Assembly: GCA_041685915.1 (NCBI GenBank)
Contig: JAWLEV010000051.1
Span: 1 to 20,602 of the forward strand
Source of the DNA: JAWLEV01 sp041685915
Lineage (GTDB): Bacteria; Chloroflexota; Anaerolineae; UBA1429
DNA: 20,602 bases
Reading direction: 5' to 3'
Position numbers and translations under genes: made by a program. The notes under the pieces were generated by a model that worked only from the letters and a program-made list of their open reading frames with translations, searched no databases and was not told where the DNA came from. Shown here piece after piece: positions 6,300 to 14,794 of the stretch (positions within the stretch are counted from its first letter, which is position 1; every line of letters starts with the position of its first letter).

Positions 6300-8144
6300 A
6301 TGTGTGGTATCGTTGCCTATGTAGGAGATCGCAACGCCTGTGACATCGTCCTGGATGGTCTGCGTCGCCTCGAGTATCGTGGGTACGATTCGGCCGGCCT
6401 GGCCGTGGCCACGGAACGGGGCATCGCGCGGCGGCGCAGTGTGGGAAAACTGCGCAACCTCGGCGCGCTGCTCGAAAAAAAGCCCCTGTGCGGCCCGGTG
6501 GGCATGGGGCATACGCGCTGGGCCACCCACGGCGATGTGACGGAGGCCAACTGTCATCCCCATACGGATCACGATGGCACCATTTCTGTCGTGCACAACG
6601 GCATCGTGGAGAACTATCGCCAGTTAAAGCAAGAACTTGTCGACGAGGGTCTCGTCTTCGATTCCCAGACCGATACCGAGGTCATCGCCCATCTCGTGAG
6701 TAGATATTACGACGATGGGGCGCAGGATCTGGTCACCGCCGTGCGTCGGGCCCTGCAACGACTCAGGGGGCCCAGTGCCGTGGTGGTGATGAGCGCGCTG
6801 GAACCCGACCGGCTGGTGGCGGCGCGACTGGGCAACGCGGGGGGTGTGGTGCTTGGCCTGGGAGAGGATGAGATGTTTGTGGCCTCGGATATGCCCGCCA
6901 TCCTCGATTACACCCAGGAGATGATCTTTTTGGACGACGGGGACGTGGCTCTGGTCACAAAGGAGGGAGCCGAGTTCACGAACCCGGAGGGGGAGGCGTT
7001 GGAAAAGACGGCCACCAGCGTATCCTGGAACCCGGTGTCGGCAGCCAAGGAGGGGTACAAGCACTTTATGCTCAAAGAGATCTATGAGCAGCCCCGCTCG
7101 GTGACCGACGCCATCCGGGGACGGGTCGATTTCGACGAGGCCGTGGTGCGCCTGCCCGATCTTGATGACCTAAAGCCCGTGTTACCCCATCTGCGTCGGT
7201 TGCACGCCGTGGCCTGTGGCACGGCCTGGCATGCCTGTCTCGTGGCCAAGTTCCTTGTCGAGGATCTGGCCCGTCTGCCCGTGGAGGTGGACTATGGTTC
7301 CGAGTTCCGCTATCGCGATCCCATTCTGGAGCCCGGAAGTGTGGTGTTGATCGTCAGTCAGTCGGGAGAGACGGTGGACACCCTGGCGGCCATGGAGGCG
7401 GCCCGCGAGCGGGGCATGCAGTCCATCGCCCTGGTAAACGTGGTGGGCAGCCAGGCGGCCCGCCTGGCCGACGGCACGGTTTATCTCAACGCCGGTCCCG
7501 AAATCGGTGTGGCCTCCACCAAGGCCTTTACCTCACAGATCACGGCGGCCTATCTGCTGGCCATCTATTTGGGGCAGGTGCGCGATACCCTGAAAGAGGA
7601 GCGCAGGCTGGATCTGTTGCAGGATCTGGCCGAACTGCCCGAGTTGGTGGGGCGGGTACTGCGTGACGACGAGGGCTATGAGGAGGTGGCCCGACGCTAT
7701 ATGAACTGCGACGATTTTCTGTTCTTGGGGCGGGGTATCAACTACCCCATCGCTCTGGAGGGGGCCCTCAAACTGAAAGAGATATCTTATATTCACGCCG
7801 AAGGCTATCCGGCGGGAGAGATGAAGCACGGGCCCATCGCCCTCATCGATGATGAGATGCCTGTGGTGGCCATCTGCCCTCGAGATAGGGTGCGGAATAA
7901 GATGCTCAACAATATGGAGCAGGTCAAAACCCGTGGGGGCCGGGTGATCGCCGTGGCCACAGAGGGGGACGAGGAGGTGGCGGCCAAGGCGGACGATGTC
8001 ATCTTTATCCCCGCCACGTCGCGCTACCTCACCCCCATCCTGGCCACCATCCCCCTGCAGTTGCTGGCCTACCATATCGGTGTCCTGCGGGGCTGCGACG
8101 TCGATCAGCCCAGAAACCTGGCCAAGAGCGTGACTGTGGAGTAG
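6300..8144 (+). CDS. glmS: Glutamine--fructose-6-phosphate aminotransferase (isomerizing)
   Basis: GlmS makes glucosamine-6-phosphate from fructose-6-phosphate and glutamine, the entry step to UDP-GlcNAc and peptidoglycan. The 614-residue protein begins MCGIVAYVG; the cysteine after the initiator Met is the glutaminase nucleophile (Ntn fold). Glutaminase motifs TRWATHG and HNGIVEN follow. Two SIS sugar-isomerase domains fill the C-terminal half, with SQSGETVDT and the conserved C-terminal tail NLAKSVTVE. The ATG at 6300 is preferred: it follows AGGGAGG (6286-6292) and exposes the catalytic Cys. An upstream in-frame ATG at 6228 would bury it and would lie at the end of the ribozyme. The leader carries a glmS ribozyme, so feedback control by the product at the mRNA level is expected. 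Confidence 0.98.
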   Translation: MCGIVAYVGDRNACDIVLDGLRRLEYRGYDSAGLAVATERGIARRRSVGKLRNLGALLEKKPLCGPVGMGHTRWATHGDVTEANCHPHTDHDGTISVVHNGIVENYRQLKQELVDEGLVFDSQTDTEVIAHLVSRYYDDGAQDLVTAVRRALQRLRGPSAVVVMSALEPDRLVAARLGNAGGVVLGLGEDEMFVASDMPAILDYTQEMIFLDDGDVALVTKEGAEFTNPEGEALEKTATSVSWNPVSAAKEGYKHFMLKEIYEQPRSVTDAIRGRVDFDEAVVRLPDLDDLKPVLPHLRRLHAVACGTAWHACLVAKFLVEDLARLPVEVDYGSEFRYRDPILEPGSVVLIVSQSGETVDTLAAMEAARERGMQSIALVNVVGSQAARLADGTVYLNAGPEIGVASTKAFTSQITAAYLLAIYLGQVRDTLKEERRLDLLQDLAELPELVGRVLRDDEGYEEVARRYMNCDDFLFLGRGINYPIALEGALKLKEISYIHAEGYPAGEMKHGPIALIDDEMPVVAICPRDRVRNKMLNNMEQVKTRGGRVIAVATEGDEEVAAKADDVIFIPATSRYLTPILATIPLQLLAYHIGVLRGCDVDQPRNLAKSVTVE

Positions 8145-8173
8145 GGGGTACGGGGTGCCCTTGGGGACACAAG

Positions 8174-8202
8174 TTGACGTCAGTACCGCATCGTCATAGC
8201 AT
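8174..8202 (+). promoter_or_regulatory. Possible promoter of ppa
   Basis: TTGACG (8174-8179) is followed after 17 bases by TAGCAT (8197-8202), a partial match to the -10 consensus. An alternative -10, TATTAT at 8202-8207, would need a 22-base spacer. The -35 overlaps the palindrome TGACGTCA (8175-8182). No convincing terminator for glmS was seen in 8145-8248, so read-through is also possible. Confidence 0.35.
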
Positions 8203-8248
8203 ATTATACATGTGTTTATTTTTGTCTAGCGGATACAAGTGAGGTCGT

Positions 8249-8758
8249 ATGGAAGATCAAATTGCCCAGATAGAAGTCATCGTCGAGATTCCCAGAGGCA
8301 GTCGCAACAAATACGAATATGATCATCAGAGGCATGCCATCTATCTCGATCGGGTGCTCTATTCGTCGGTGCACTATCCCACCGACTATGGATTTGTCCC
8401 CGGTACAGAGGCGGCCGATGGAGATCCCCTGGATGCTCTGATCATTGTCGAACAACCCTCTTTTCCTGGATGTCGCATGCGCATCCGTCCCATAGGCGTG
8501 TTGCTCATGCGCGACGAGGCGGGTATCGACGAAAAGATTCTGGGTGTGCCGGTAGCCGATCCTCGATTTGAAGAGATGAAAGGACTCGATGATATCGGCG
8601 TGCACTGGTTGCGCGAGATCGAGAATTTCTTTGATACCTACAAGCTCCTTGAGGATAAGGAGAGCGTTGTAGAGGGTTGGCGGGGTGCCGAGGAGGCGCG
8701 GGCGGTGTTACAAAAATACCAGGTCTCCCGAGGAGCCATCGTGGAGGAGGAGCGATAG
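8249..8758 (+). CDS. ppa: Inorganic pyrophosphatase, family I
   Basis: This cytoplasmic enzyme hydrolyses pyrophosphate to two phosphates with divalent metal ions, pulling biosynthetic reactions forward. The 169-residue length is typical of bacterial family I enzymes. Visible landmarks are VEIPRGSRNKYEYD near the N-terminus (active-site Lys and Glu), HYPTDYGFVPGT, and the metal-binding signature DGDPLDAL. The C-terminal part holds HWLREIENFFDTYK, with the conserved late Lys/Tyr region. The ATG at 8249 follows a GTGAGGT ribosome site. Its stop codon lies only two bases from that of the convergent membrane protein gene, leaving no room for a terminator between them. Confidence 0.96.
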   Translation: MEDQIAQIEVIVEIPRGSRNKYEYDHQRHAIYLDRVLYSSVHYPTDYGFVPGTEAADGDPLDALIIVEQPSFPGCRMRIRPIGVLLMRDEAGIDEKILGVPVADPRFEEMKGLDDIGVHWLREIENFFDTYKLLEDKESVVEGWRGAEEARAVLQKYQVSRGAIVEEER

Positions 8759-8760
8759 CG

Positions 8761-9561
8761 TCAGGTCTCCCTACCGGTTCCCTCAGACAGGGCGCGCAAC
8801 CTGATGATGATCCACAGGCTGGCAAGGGCCAGGAGGACGTTGACGGCCTCGGCGATAAAAAAGCCGGACAGGCGGGCCAGCCCGGGCACGATGATGCCGA
8901 TGGAGGCATGGTAGAGGACGGCAAAGAGGAACCAGCGCCTTTCCGAGAAGACGAGACTCTGCATCACCAGCAGCGCCCAGGCTACCTGATGGGGGAGGGA
9001 TAGGATGCGTTCCAATGCTATGGTGAGGGGTTGGTGCCAGGCGGTGTTGCGGATGGTCTCCAGGGTCTCTTGAAAGGCCGCGCTGGTCTCTGGACTGCTT
9101 GACCGCGTGGCGACCTGGGCATCCAGTCGCCCTAAAAAGATGTAGGCCATAAAAATCATAAAGGTGAGGCCGGCGATAAAGAGGGCGGTCTCCACGAATG
9201 CCTGCCCGAGGCCGTACATCACCCCGTTGCGCCACGTCAGCCCAAAGGATCCCCGTGGAAAGAGATAGCGGTACCCCAGCCAACGTCCCCCTTCTTCGGC
9301 CAGGGCCGTGCCCAACGCCAGGGCCAAAAGCCACATAAAGGCCCCCAGATCTGTATCCAATCTGCTCCCCACCACCACGTTCAGATAGACGTTCAGGGGC
9401 AACCAGGTGAATAATTGAAACACGGCAAAGATGATGGCCCCATAGGCAAAGAGTTCCCATCTTGCGCGCGTTTTGTGCCTGTAATATAGGACGGCAGCCA
9501 GGGGGCATCCTACCTGAAGAAGAAGGGAAGCGATAAAGGCCAATACGGTATGTGTGTTCAC
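8761..9561 (-). CDS. YhfC-family-like intramembrane glutamic protease
   Basis: The 266-residue protein has about 7-8 membrane helices. It resembles the YhfC/PrsW/CPBP group of intramembrane proteases: ALAEEGGRW gives an EExxR motif (E89, E90, R93), followed by GLGQAFVETA with E124 and by histidines H191 and H218 in later helices. In most relatives I recall the second motif is GxGHxxxE; here Gln120 stands at the His position, so activity is uncertain. The likely start is GTG at 9561, which follows AGGAGA; the nearby ATG is in another frame. The gene lies 51 bases after the methyltransferase stop and is probably co-transcribed with it. Substrate and role are unknown. Confidence 0.62.
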   Translation of the reverse strand: MNTHTVLAFIASLLLQVGCPLAAVLYYRHKTRARWELFAYGAIIFAVFQLFTWLPLNVYLNVVVGSRLDTDLGAFMWLLALALGTALAEEGGRWLGYRYLFPRGSFGLTWRNGVMYGLGQAFVETALFIAGLTFMIFMAYIFLGRLDAQVATRSSSPETSAAFQETLETIRNTAWHQPLTIALERILSLPHQVAWALLVMQSLVFSERRWFLFAVLYHASIGIIVPGLARLSGFFIAEAVNVLLALASLWIIIRLRALSEGTGRET

Positions 9562-9612
9562 ATTCTCCTCTTGTTTGCCAAGCGTGCGCGATCGCTACAG
9601 GAAGGGGGCCCT

Positions 9613-10359
9613 CTATCGGGGGCGGCGGGCGGCCCACATGATGCGAAAGGTCTGATCGTTCGGTGGTTGGAACGAAAAGCACTCGTAGGTCCCCTCCACG
9701 GAAAATCCCGCCTCCGTCAGCAGGGCGTTGATCCGTTGCTTCGGATAGCCCCGTTCCACATGCTCCTCTGTAACGCGGCGGTAGAGGGTGCCGACCCGTT
9801 GAAAGCAGGTCACCTCGACGCGTGACCGTTTTTGTCTCTGGTTATAGCGACTTTCAAGTACCATACAAAGGTTATCGGAGTCGATAAAATAAGTCTTGTC
9901 ATTCCACGCCTCGCGGAGCGCTTTGATGGTGTTCATATCAAAGAGAAACAGTCCTCCGGGGCGCAGGGCCTCAAAGGCGCGCTCGAAACTGGCTTTGATG
10001 TCCTCCTCGGTCAGCATATAGTTCATACTGTCGTACAGACAGGTCGCCAGATGCACCCGCTCGGGCAGGGCGAACGCGCGCATGTCCTGTTGGCTCCATT
10101 TCACCGTGACTTCTTTTTCCTCTGCTTTGGCCCGCGCTGTTGCCAGCATCTCCTTGGAGGCGTCCACACCGTACACGCACCAACCGGCCGTGGCCAGGGA
10201 GATGGCCACCGTGCCCGTACCACAGGCCACGTCCACCATCCGCTTGCCCTCCACCGTATGGCGCCTCAGGATGCGCCGGATATAGGGCAGCATTTTTTGG
10301 CTGAATGCCTTTTGTCCCGATAGGTCATAGAGGGACGCGTAATCCTGATAGATGCCCAT
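9613..10359 (-). CDS. Class I SAM-dependent methyltransferase
   Basis: Translated from the ATG at 10359 the protein has 248 residues. Motif I, VDVACGTG (42-49), binds S-adenosylmethionine; GVDAS with D66 ends the second strand and should bind the ribose; QDMRAFALPE (91-100) and the ALRPGGLFLFDMN strand (131-143) complete the Rossmann-like fold. Such small cytosolic methyltransferases act on many substrates and the target here cannot be named. The start at 10359 is chosen because GGAGA precedes it closely. A longer frame back to 10392 would begin inside the -10 box. The gene is divergent from the GNAT gene, sharing its promoter region, and is followed by the membrane protease gene. Confidence 0.85.
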   Translation of the reverse strand: MGIYQDYASLYDLSGQKAFSQKMLPYIRRILRRHTVEGKRMVDVACGTGTVAISLATAGWCVYGVDASKEMLATARAKAEEKEVTVKWSQQDMRAFALPERVHLATCLYDSMNYMLTEEDIKASFERAFEALRPGGLFLFDMNTIKALREAWNDKTYFIDSDNLCMVLESRYNQRQKRSRVEVTCFQRVGTLYRRVTEEHVERGYPKQRINALLTEAGFSVEGTYECFSFQPPNDQTFRIMWAARRPR

Positions 10360-10390
10360 GCGTCTCCACGTTGAATGGATCATTGGGCAC

Positions 10391-10420
10391 ATTATATCGA
10401 CGCTGCGCGTCGGGCGTCAA
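10391..10420 (-). promoter_or_regulatory. Promoter of the methyltransferase-protease operon
   Basis: On the minus strand TTGACG (10420-10415), an 18-base spacer and a perfect TATAAT (10396-10391) form a good sigma70 promoter. The predicted transcript start is about 10384. This rules out the 10392 start codon and supports the ATG at 10359 with its GGAGA site. Confidence 0.7.
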
Positions 10421-10428
10421 GTTGACGC
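10398..10428. promoter_or_regulatory. Candidate operator: four GACGC/GCGTC half-sites
   Basis: The 5-mer GACGC or its complement occurs four times in 30 bases (10399-10403, 10407-10411, 10414-10418, 10424-10428). They are arranged as two inverted repeats: CGACGC-TGC-GCGTCG and GCGTCAA-G-TTGACGC. The second palindrome holds both divergent -35 boxes, so a bound dimer would block both promoters. No regulator gene lies adjacent. Confidence 0.45.
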
Positions 10429-10449
10429 GGGGAAGAGCACGACCATAAT
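10422..10449 (+). promoter_or_regulatory. Promoter of the GNAT gene, probably giving a leaderless mRNA
   Basis: TTGACG (10422-10427), a 16-base spacer and CATAAT (10444-10449) match the sigma70 pattern. The -10 ends only six bases before the GNAT ATG at 10456, and no ribosome binding site is visible before that ATG. Transcription would therefore start at or next to the start codon. Confidence 0.55.
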
Positions 10450-10455
10450 GAACCC

Positions 10456-11334
10456 ATGGAGAAGGATTGTATCATTCGGCGGGCCAAACCTGAACTCGAC
10501 GATGCGCGAGCGCTCTTGGCGGTGGAGCACGAGAGCCTGGGGGACAGCCCCTATTCTCCGTGCCAGGTCGTCTCCGTGCTCGCACGTCCCGAACACTATG
10601 CCTATCTGGCCTTTGTGAAAGATGAGGCCGCGGGTTTTTGCTCTTGCATACAGACGCCTTTGGGACGGGAGGGACAACTGGAGATCGATATGCTGGGGGT
10701 GGTGGCTGGGCACCGCCGTCGGGGAATCGGCTCATCTCTCATCGCCCTCGGCGTCAGAAAGGCCGTGGGGCGGGGCGTGCGCAGTTTCCGTGCCGTGGCT
10801 GCCGCGGATAACGTGGCCTCTCAGCGCGCCTTTCAAGAGATCGGCTTTACCCGGGAATCCGCTGTGGACATGATGGTATACGAGGTGCGTGGGCGCACGC
10901 CCCTGTCCTTTTTGCCCCAGGGCTGGACATGGCGGACCTTTTTCGCGGGATCGCTGAGGGCACCCCCTCTGTCCCAAACGTTCGAGGCTACAGGGCCGGG
11001 GCGTGAGGTCCACCATTTGCAGGATGCGCGGGGAAATCTGGTGGCGGCGGCCGAATGTCTGCAGGTGCAGACTATGGCCTATGCGGGATTATGGGTGGAA
11101 GAGTTCGAGGCCCCCTCCAGGAGGACTGCAGAGTGGATGGCCCGCGCCCTGGCCGAGCGGGCCAAAGCGCTGGATGTGGATGAGGTGGGGTACCTGATTC
11201 CCCACCAGGGAGCGAGCGAAACTCCCATCTCGCTGGTGGCCGCTGGCTATGAGAACGTGGGAGAATATCTGGTATTGCGGGGCGATGCGGCCACCCTCGC
11301 CTCACGATTGGGGCAGCAGGCGATCCAGGGCTAG
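10456..11334 (+). CDS. GNAT-family N-acetyltransferase, probably tandem GNAT
   Basis: The 292-residue protein carries a clear GNAT fold in its first half: strand and motif A IDMLGVVAGHRRRGIGSSLI (77-96), whose RxxGIG loop binds the acetyl-CoA pyrophosphate, then AADNVASQRAFQEIGFTRE (116-134) as motif B. The second half (about 150-290) has similar alternating strands and helices without an obvious acyl-CoA loop, as in two-lobed GNAT proteins where one lobe is degenerate. The substrate is unknown. No Shine-Dalgarno sequence precedes the ATG, and the promoter spacing suggests a leaderless message. Its last 33 bases overlap the 3' end of the convergent histidine kinase gene. Confidence 0.85.
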   Translation: MEKDCIIRRAKPELDDARALLAVEHESLGDSPYSPCQVVSVLARPEHYAYLAFVKDEAAGFCSCIQTPLGREGQLEIDMLGVVAGHRRRGIGSSLIALGVRKAVGRGVRSFRAVAAADNVASQRAFQEIGFTRESAVDMMVYEVRGRTPLSFLPQGWTWRTFFAGSLRAPPLSQTFEATGPGREVHHLQDARGNLVAAAECLQVQTMAYAGLWVEEFEAPSRRTAEWMARALAERAKALDVDEVGYLIPHQGASETPISLVAAGYENVGEYLVLRGDAATLASRLGQQAIQG

Positions 11335-13446
11335 CCTCATCTCCTCGATCTTGAAGGGCTTGGTGAGATAGGGGAGGCCGATGTGGCGCAGGAATTCGCG
11401 CGTGCCCGAACTCATGGTGTCCCCGGTGATAAAGAGGATGCGCTTGGCGAGCTCGGGGTCCTGCTCCGAGATGTGCTCATAGAGCTTGACCCCGCTCATC
11501 TTGGGCATCTTGACGTCGCTTATCAGCAGATCAAAGGGCTCGTCCTGTTCCCCGGCCTGGGACAGGGCCTTGATGGCCATCGTTCCATTCCGTGCCCATA
11601 CCGTGTCGTGACCGTCTTGAGACAGTAGGCGCTCCAGCACCGAGGCGACGTGATCGTCGTCCTCGACGATCAGGATTCTCTTATCTGTTATGGGGGTGGC
11701 GCTTTTTTTCTCCTCTTTCGTCTCCTCTGTGGGGCCAACGATGGGGAGTTCGATGATAAAGGTGGCCCCTTCTCCCGGCGCATTCTCGGCCCAGATCCTT
11801 CCATCGTGCCCATCGACGATGCCAAAACAGATGCTGAGACCGAGACCCGTCCCCTTGTCCACCTCCTTGGTGGTGAAAAAGGGTTCGAAGAGGTGCTTCT
11901 CGGCCTCGGGAGATAGTCCCGGACCGGTGTCCGAGACGCTGGCCCGTATCTTGTCGCCCTTTGCTTGGGAGCGAATGGTCAACGTGCCGCCACCGTCATG
12001 TTCGATCATGGCATCCTGGGCATTGTTGATGAGGTTGAGGAATACCTGCTGCATCTGGCTGGCATCGACCATGGTGCGGGGCAGGTTTTCGTCCAGTTCC
12101 CTGACGACCTCGACGTTTTCCACGTGCAACTGATAGCTGCGCAGTTCCAGTGTGCGCTCGATGATCTCGTTCACATCGACGTACTGGCGTTCCACCCTGT
12201 GCTGGCGGGCAAAGGTGAGGAGATTTTCCACGATCTCTGCTGCCCTCTGGGCCTGTATATGGACCCTTTTCAGGTCTTTTTGAGCCTTTTCGTCAAAGCG
12301 GTCGCTCATCTGCAAGAGCTGTGTATAGCCCATGATAGCCGTCAGGGGGTTGTTTAGCTCATGGGCCACGCCCGCGATCAACTGTCCGAGGGCAGATAGT
12401 TTTTCCGACTGTACCAGTTGGTCCTGGGTGGTCTTGAGATGTTCGAGGCTCTCCTGCAGATCGCTCACCAGGCGCGCATTCTCGATGGCCGCAGCGGCCT
12501 GGGTGGCCAGGGTCATGAGCAGGCGGCCATCGCTGTCGGAAAAGGCATTTCTTTCTTGTGAGTCAACGCTTAGCGTACCGATGCGTCGTTCTCCCAGCTT
12601 GAGGGGAGCGGCCATCATGGAGATGAAGGAGCGCCCGCCGTCAGAGGGCACAAAGCGCGGGTCACGCGATACGTCGGGCACGTTCATCACCTGTCCTTCT
12701 TGAAGGGCGACGCCCGCCACGCCACGCCCGATGCGCAGATGGTTCTTGCCCTCTGCATGGGGCCGTACCTGGGCAAAGGATAGGGCGCGGGGATCAAGCT
12801 CCCCGCTCTCCTGGTCGAAAAGGTGCAATACACAGTTATCTGCCCCTTCGATGGTGTCCACTGCCGAGTGCACGATGAGATCCAGCAGGTCGTCCAGGCT
12901 GGTGGTGGATACAAAAGCGCGGCTGATGTCGTATATCGTCTGGCTCTGACGGCCCTCCCGCGCCAGACGCTCCCGCAGCCGGGCGTTCTCTATGGCAAGC
13001 CCCAGAATCTGACCGATACAATGGAGCAGGTCGAGGTCTTGTTCCCCCATGCTCATACTGCTAGGTAGGCCGACAAAGAGATACCCCAGGATATCCGTGT
13101 GGGTCAGGGGCAGGGACAGGACCGACGTACAGGATACGGGGGGCAGCGCCTCTTTGAGGGGATGATCGCCAGTCTCCTCATCCAGCGACACGATATCGGG
13201 TGTGCTCGCCGCAGGAGGAACCAAATTCAGTTCCTCTTCCTGTGAGAATTGGCCATCCAGACCGTACGTGGCTTCCAGCCTTAGCATCCCCTCGTCTTCC
13301 AGATAGGCGGCGCCCACCTCCGCGTCAAGTTGCTCTACCAGAACCTGTAGGGATTCCTCCAGGATATGATGAACGCTTCTCCCGAAATGGGAAATCTCGA
13401 GTATCCTGTTCCTCATTGTCGGTGTGTCGATCTTCAAGATGCTCAT
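11302..13446 (-). CDS. Soluble GAF-GAF hybrid sensor histidine kinase with C-terminal receiver
   Basis: The 714-residue protein has no membrane segment and should sense cytoplasmic signals. Domain order: GAF-like (about 20-155), GAF (170-325), HisKA with the phospho-acceptor H362 in GVAHELNNPLTAI, a HATPase domain (about 460-567; N-box NLINNAQDAM, G1 DTGPG, G2 GTGLGLSI), then a receiver (589-712) with D644 in LISDVKMP as the likely phosphorylation site, acidic D596/D597 and K696. Phosphate presumably passes from H362 to D644 or to a separate regulator; no DNA-binding output domain is encoded nearby. The ATG at 13446 is six bases after the mrfB stop with only a weak ribosome site, so translation is probably coupled. 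A signalling kinase at the end of a repair operon is unusual, and the signal is unknown. Confidence 0.93.
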   Translation of the reverse strand: MSILKIDTPTMRNRILEISHFGRSVHHILEESLQVLVEQLDAEVGAAYLEDEGMLRLEATYGLDGQFSQEEELNLVPPAASTPDIVSLDEETGDHPLKEALPPVSCTSVLSLPLTHTDILGYLFVGLPSSMSMGEQDLDLLHCIGQILGLAIENARLRERLAREGRQSQTIYDISRAFVSTTSLDDLLDLIVHSAVDTIEGADNCVLHLFDQESGELDPRALSFAQVRPHAEGKNHLRIGRGVAGVALQEGQVMNVPDVSRDPRFVPSDGGRSFISMMAAPLKLGERRIGTLSVDSQERNAFSDSDGRLLMTLATQAAAAIENARLVSDLQESLEHLKTTQDQLVQSEKLSALGQLIAGVAHELNNPLTAIMGYTQLLQMSDRFDEKAQKDLKRVHIQAQRAAEIVENLLTFARQHRVERQYVDVNEIIERTLELRSYQLHVENVEVVRELDENLPRTMVDASQMQQVFLNLINNAQDAMIEHDGGGTLTIRSQAKGDKIRASVSDTGPGLSPEAEKHLFEPFFTTKEVDKGTGLGLSICFGIVDGHDGRIWAENAPGEGATFIIELPIVGPTEETKEEKKSATPITDKRILIVEDDDHVASVLERLLSQDGHDTVWARNGTMAIKALSQAGEQDEPFDLLISDVKMPKMSGVKLYEHISEQDPELAKRILFITGDTMSSGTREFLRHIGLPYLTKPFKIEEMRLALDRLLPQS

Positions 13447-13452
13447 TATCTC

Positions 13453-14676
13453 TTACCCTTTCGCGGTCTTGTTGAGGCGTCGTTGTAGGCGTTCGAGGCG
13501 GTGTTCCAGTGCCTGTAGTACTTCTTTGTCTTTTGGATCCGCGCAGGCCATGGCTTCCAGGGTCATCCGTTTGGCCCCGATATAGTCGCGATCCCTGTGT
13601 TCCAGCTGTTTGGCCAGCTCAATATAGGGATATATTTTGTTCCCGTCAAGCAGTTCCTGCCATATCTGGGCGGCTTTTTCATATCGCCCCAGTCGCTTGA
13701 GAAGGAAGGAGAGGCGCTTGCAGGCTGCATCCCGCGTCTGGCGCTCGCCCTGCTGGCGGGCTCTCTGGTAGGCGCGGATGGCCCTGTCCGTTTCACCCAT
13801 GGCCTCGTAGGCTCTCCCCAGGGCCAAAAAGTCGCAGTAGGGATCGTCATCCCGCGTAAAGGGGGCCTCGAGGGTGGCACCGATCCTCGCCGCGAGGGCT
13901 ACCATGGAGAGCACGTCGATCCTGTTGTGATAGAAGACGTTGGCCAGACGTTTCGTACATCCCCATTCCACGTAATCGGTATAGATCTGGGGAATCTCGT
14001 ATCCTGGCACGTCTGTGCCCTCTCGTTCCACATCGAGCACTGTGCTTTCAAGACACGACAGGGCGCACGAGGGCAGGATCCGTCTCCACAGTCGCCGCGC
14101 CAGGAGGAGCAGATCCAGGTGTGGGGTGTCGTCAAAGGCGAGTTTCCCCTGGGACAGTATATAGCGCGTGCGAAGCAGGGGCCAGTCAAAAGAGCGCCCG
14201 TTAAAGCTGACGAGGCCCTGGTGGTCTACAAGATGCTCCGCCAAAAGGTGGAGCAGTGCCCCCTCCTCGCCATAATCGGGCATAAAGTATTGCAAGAGGC
14301 GGAACCGGTCCTCCTGAAAGAATCCCAGCCCCACCAAAAAGACGTACGTCCCCCCTCCGCGGTCGAGTCCCGTCGTCTCTGTGTCGATAAACAGGGCCTT
14401 TTGTAGATCAAAGTTATCGTCTTTTTCGCCGATGATAAAGGGAGTCCATGTATCGTCCGATATGCCCAGGGCGTGCAAGAGTTGTGGGGATCCGTGTCGC
14501 TCCTCCAGGGAATACTCTCGCTCGACGACAAGACATCGTCCCTGGGCAGTCTGGATCCAGTGACCATCTGTCAGCGAGGCGAGGGTGGGGCGCTCTTTTC
14601 TCGGCGACGGCCCATCGCGATCGCCTTCCTCGGCTTTTAGCAGTCCCGCTTTTTGTAACCGCTCTTTGATATCCAT
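13453..14676 (-). CDS. mrfB: MrfB/YprB-like DEDDh 3'-5' exonuclease with TPR-like C-terminus
   Basis: This 407-residue protein pairs with the MrfA helicase encoded upstream. In B. subtilis, MrfA (YprA) and MrfB (YprB) act together in repair of mitomycin C damage, MrfB being the nuclease. The RNase-H-like exonuclease core spans about 93-265: Exo I FIDTETTGL (D98, E100), Exo II LVSFNGRSFDWPLL (D164) and Exo III YHNRIDVLSM (H250, D254). All catalytic residues are present. A helical, TPR-like repeat region follows (280-390). The ATG at 14676 is preferred over a GTG at 14718 because a strong extended -10 promoter at 14721-14729 would start transcription after 14718. The ribosome site is weak. Confidence 0.88.
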   Translation of the reverse strand: MDIKERLQKAGLLKAEEGDRDGPSPRKERPTLASLTDGHWIQTAQGRCLVVEREYSLEERHGSPQLLHALGISDDTWTPFIIGEKDDNFDLQKALFIDTETTGLDRGGGTYVFLVGLGFFQEDRFRLLQYFMPDYGEEGALLHLLAEHLVDHQGLVSFNGRSFDWPLLRTRYILSQGKLAFDDTPHLDLLLLARRLWRRILPSCALSCLESTVLDVEREGTDVPGYEIPQIYTDYVEWGCTKRLANVFYHNRIDVLSMVALAARIGATLEAPFTRDDDPYCDFLALGRAYEAMGETDRAIRAYQRARQQGERQTRDAACKRLSFLLKRLGRYEKAAQIWQELLDGNKIYPYIELAKQLEHRDRDYIGAKRMTLEAMACADPKDKEVLQALEHRLERLQRRLNKTAKG

Positions 14677-14720
14677 AATTTTTCCAGGGAGAAATGGGAT
14701 TCTTTTTGTATCTATCACAC

Positions 14721-14729
14721 ATTATAGCA
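14721..14729 (-). promoter_or_regulatory. Extended -10 promoter of mrfB and the kinase gene
   Basis: TGC followed by a perfect TATAAT (minus strand, 14729-14721) is a classic extended -10. The -35 position, TATGAA, is poor. It lies in the 118-base gap between mrfA and mrfB and predicts a start near 14714, giving mrfB and the kinase expression independent of ligA-mrfA. The remainder of the gap is AT-rich with no gene. Confidence 0.55.
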
Positions 14730-14794
14730 CCTGATGCGCCTAATTCATAGGTATAGACGTAAATATGATATAAAACTAGCATGGGGTCGGGGGC

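Noticed and set aside
8145..8180. Possible terminator after glmS
   Set aside because: Only a short bulged GC hairpin without a directly following T-tract is visible.
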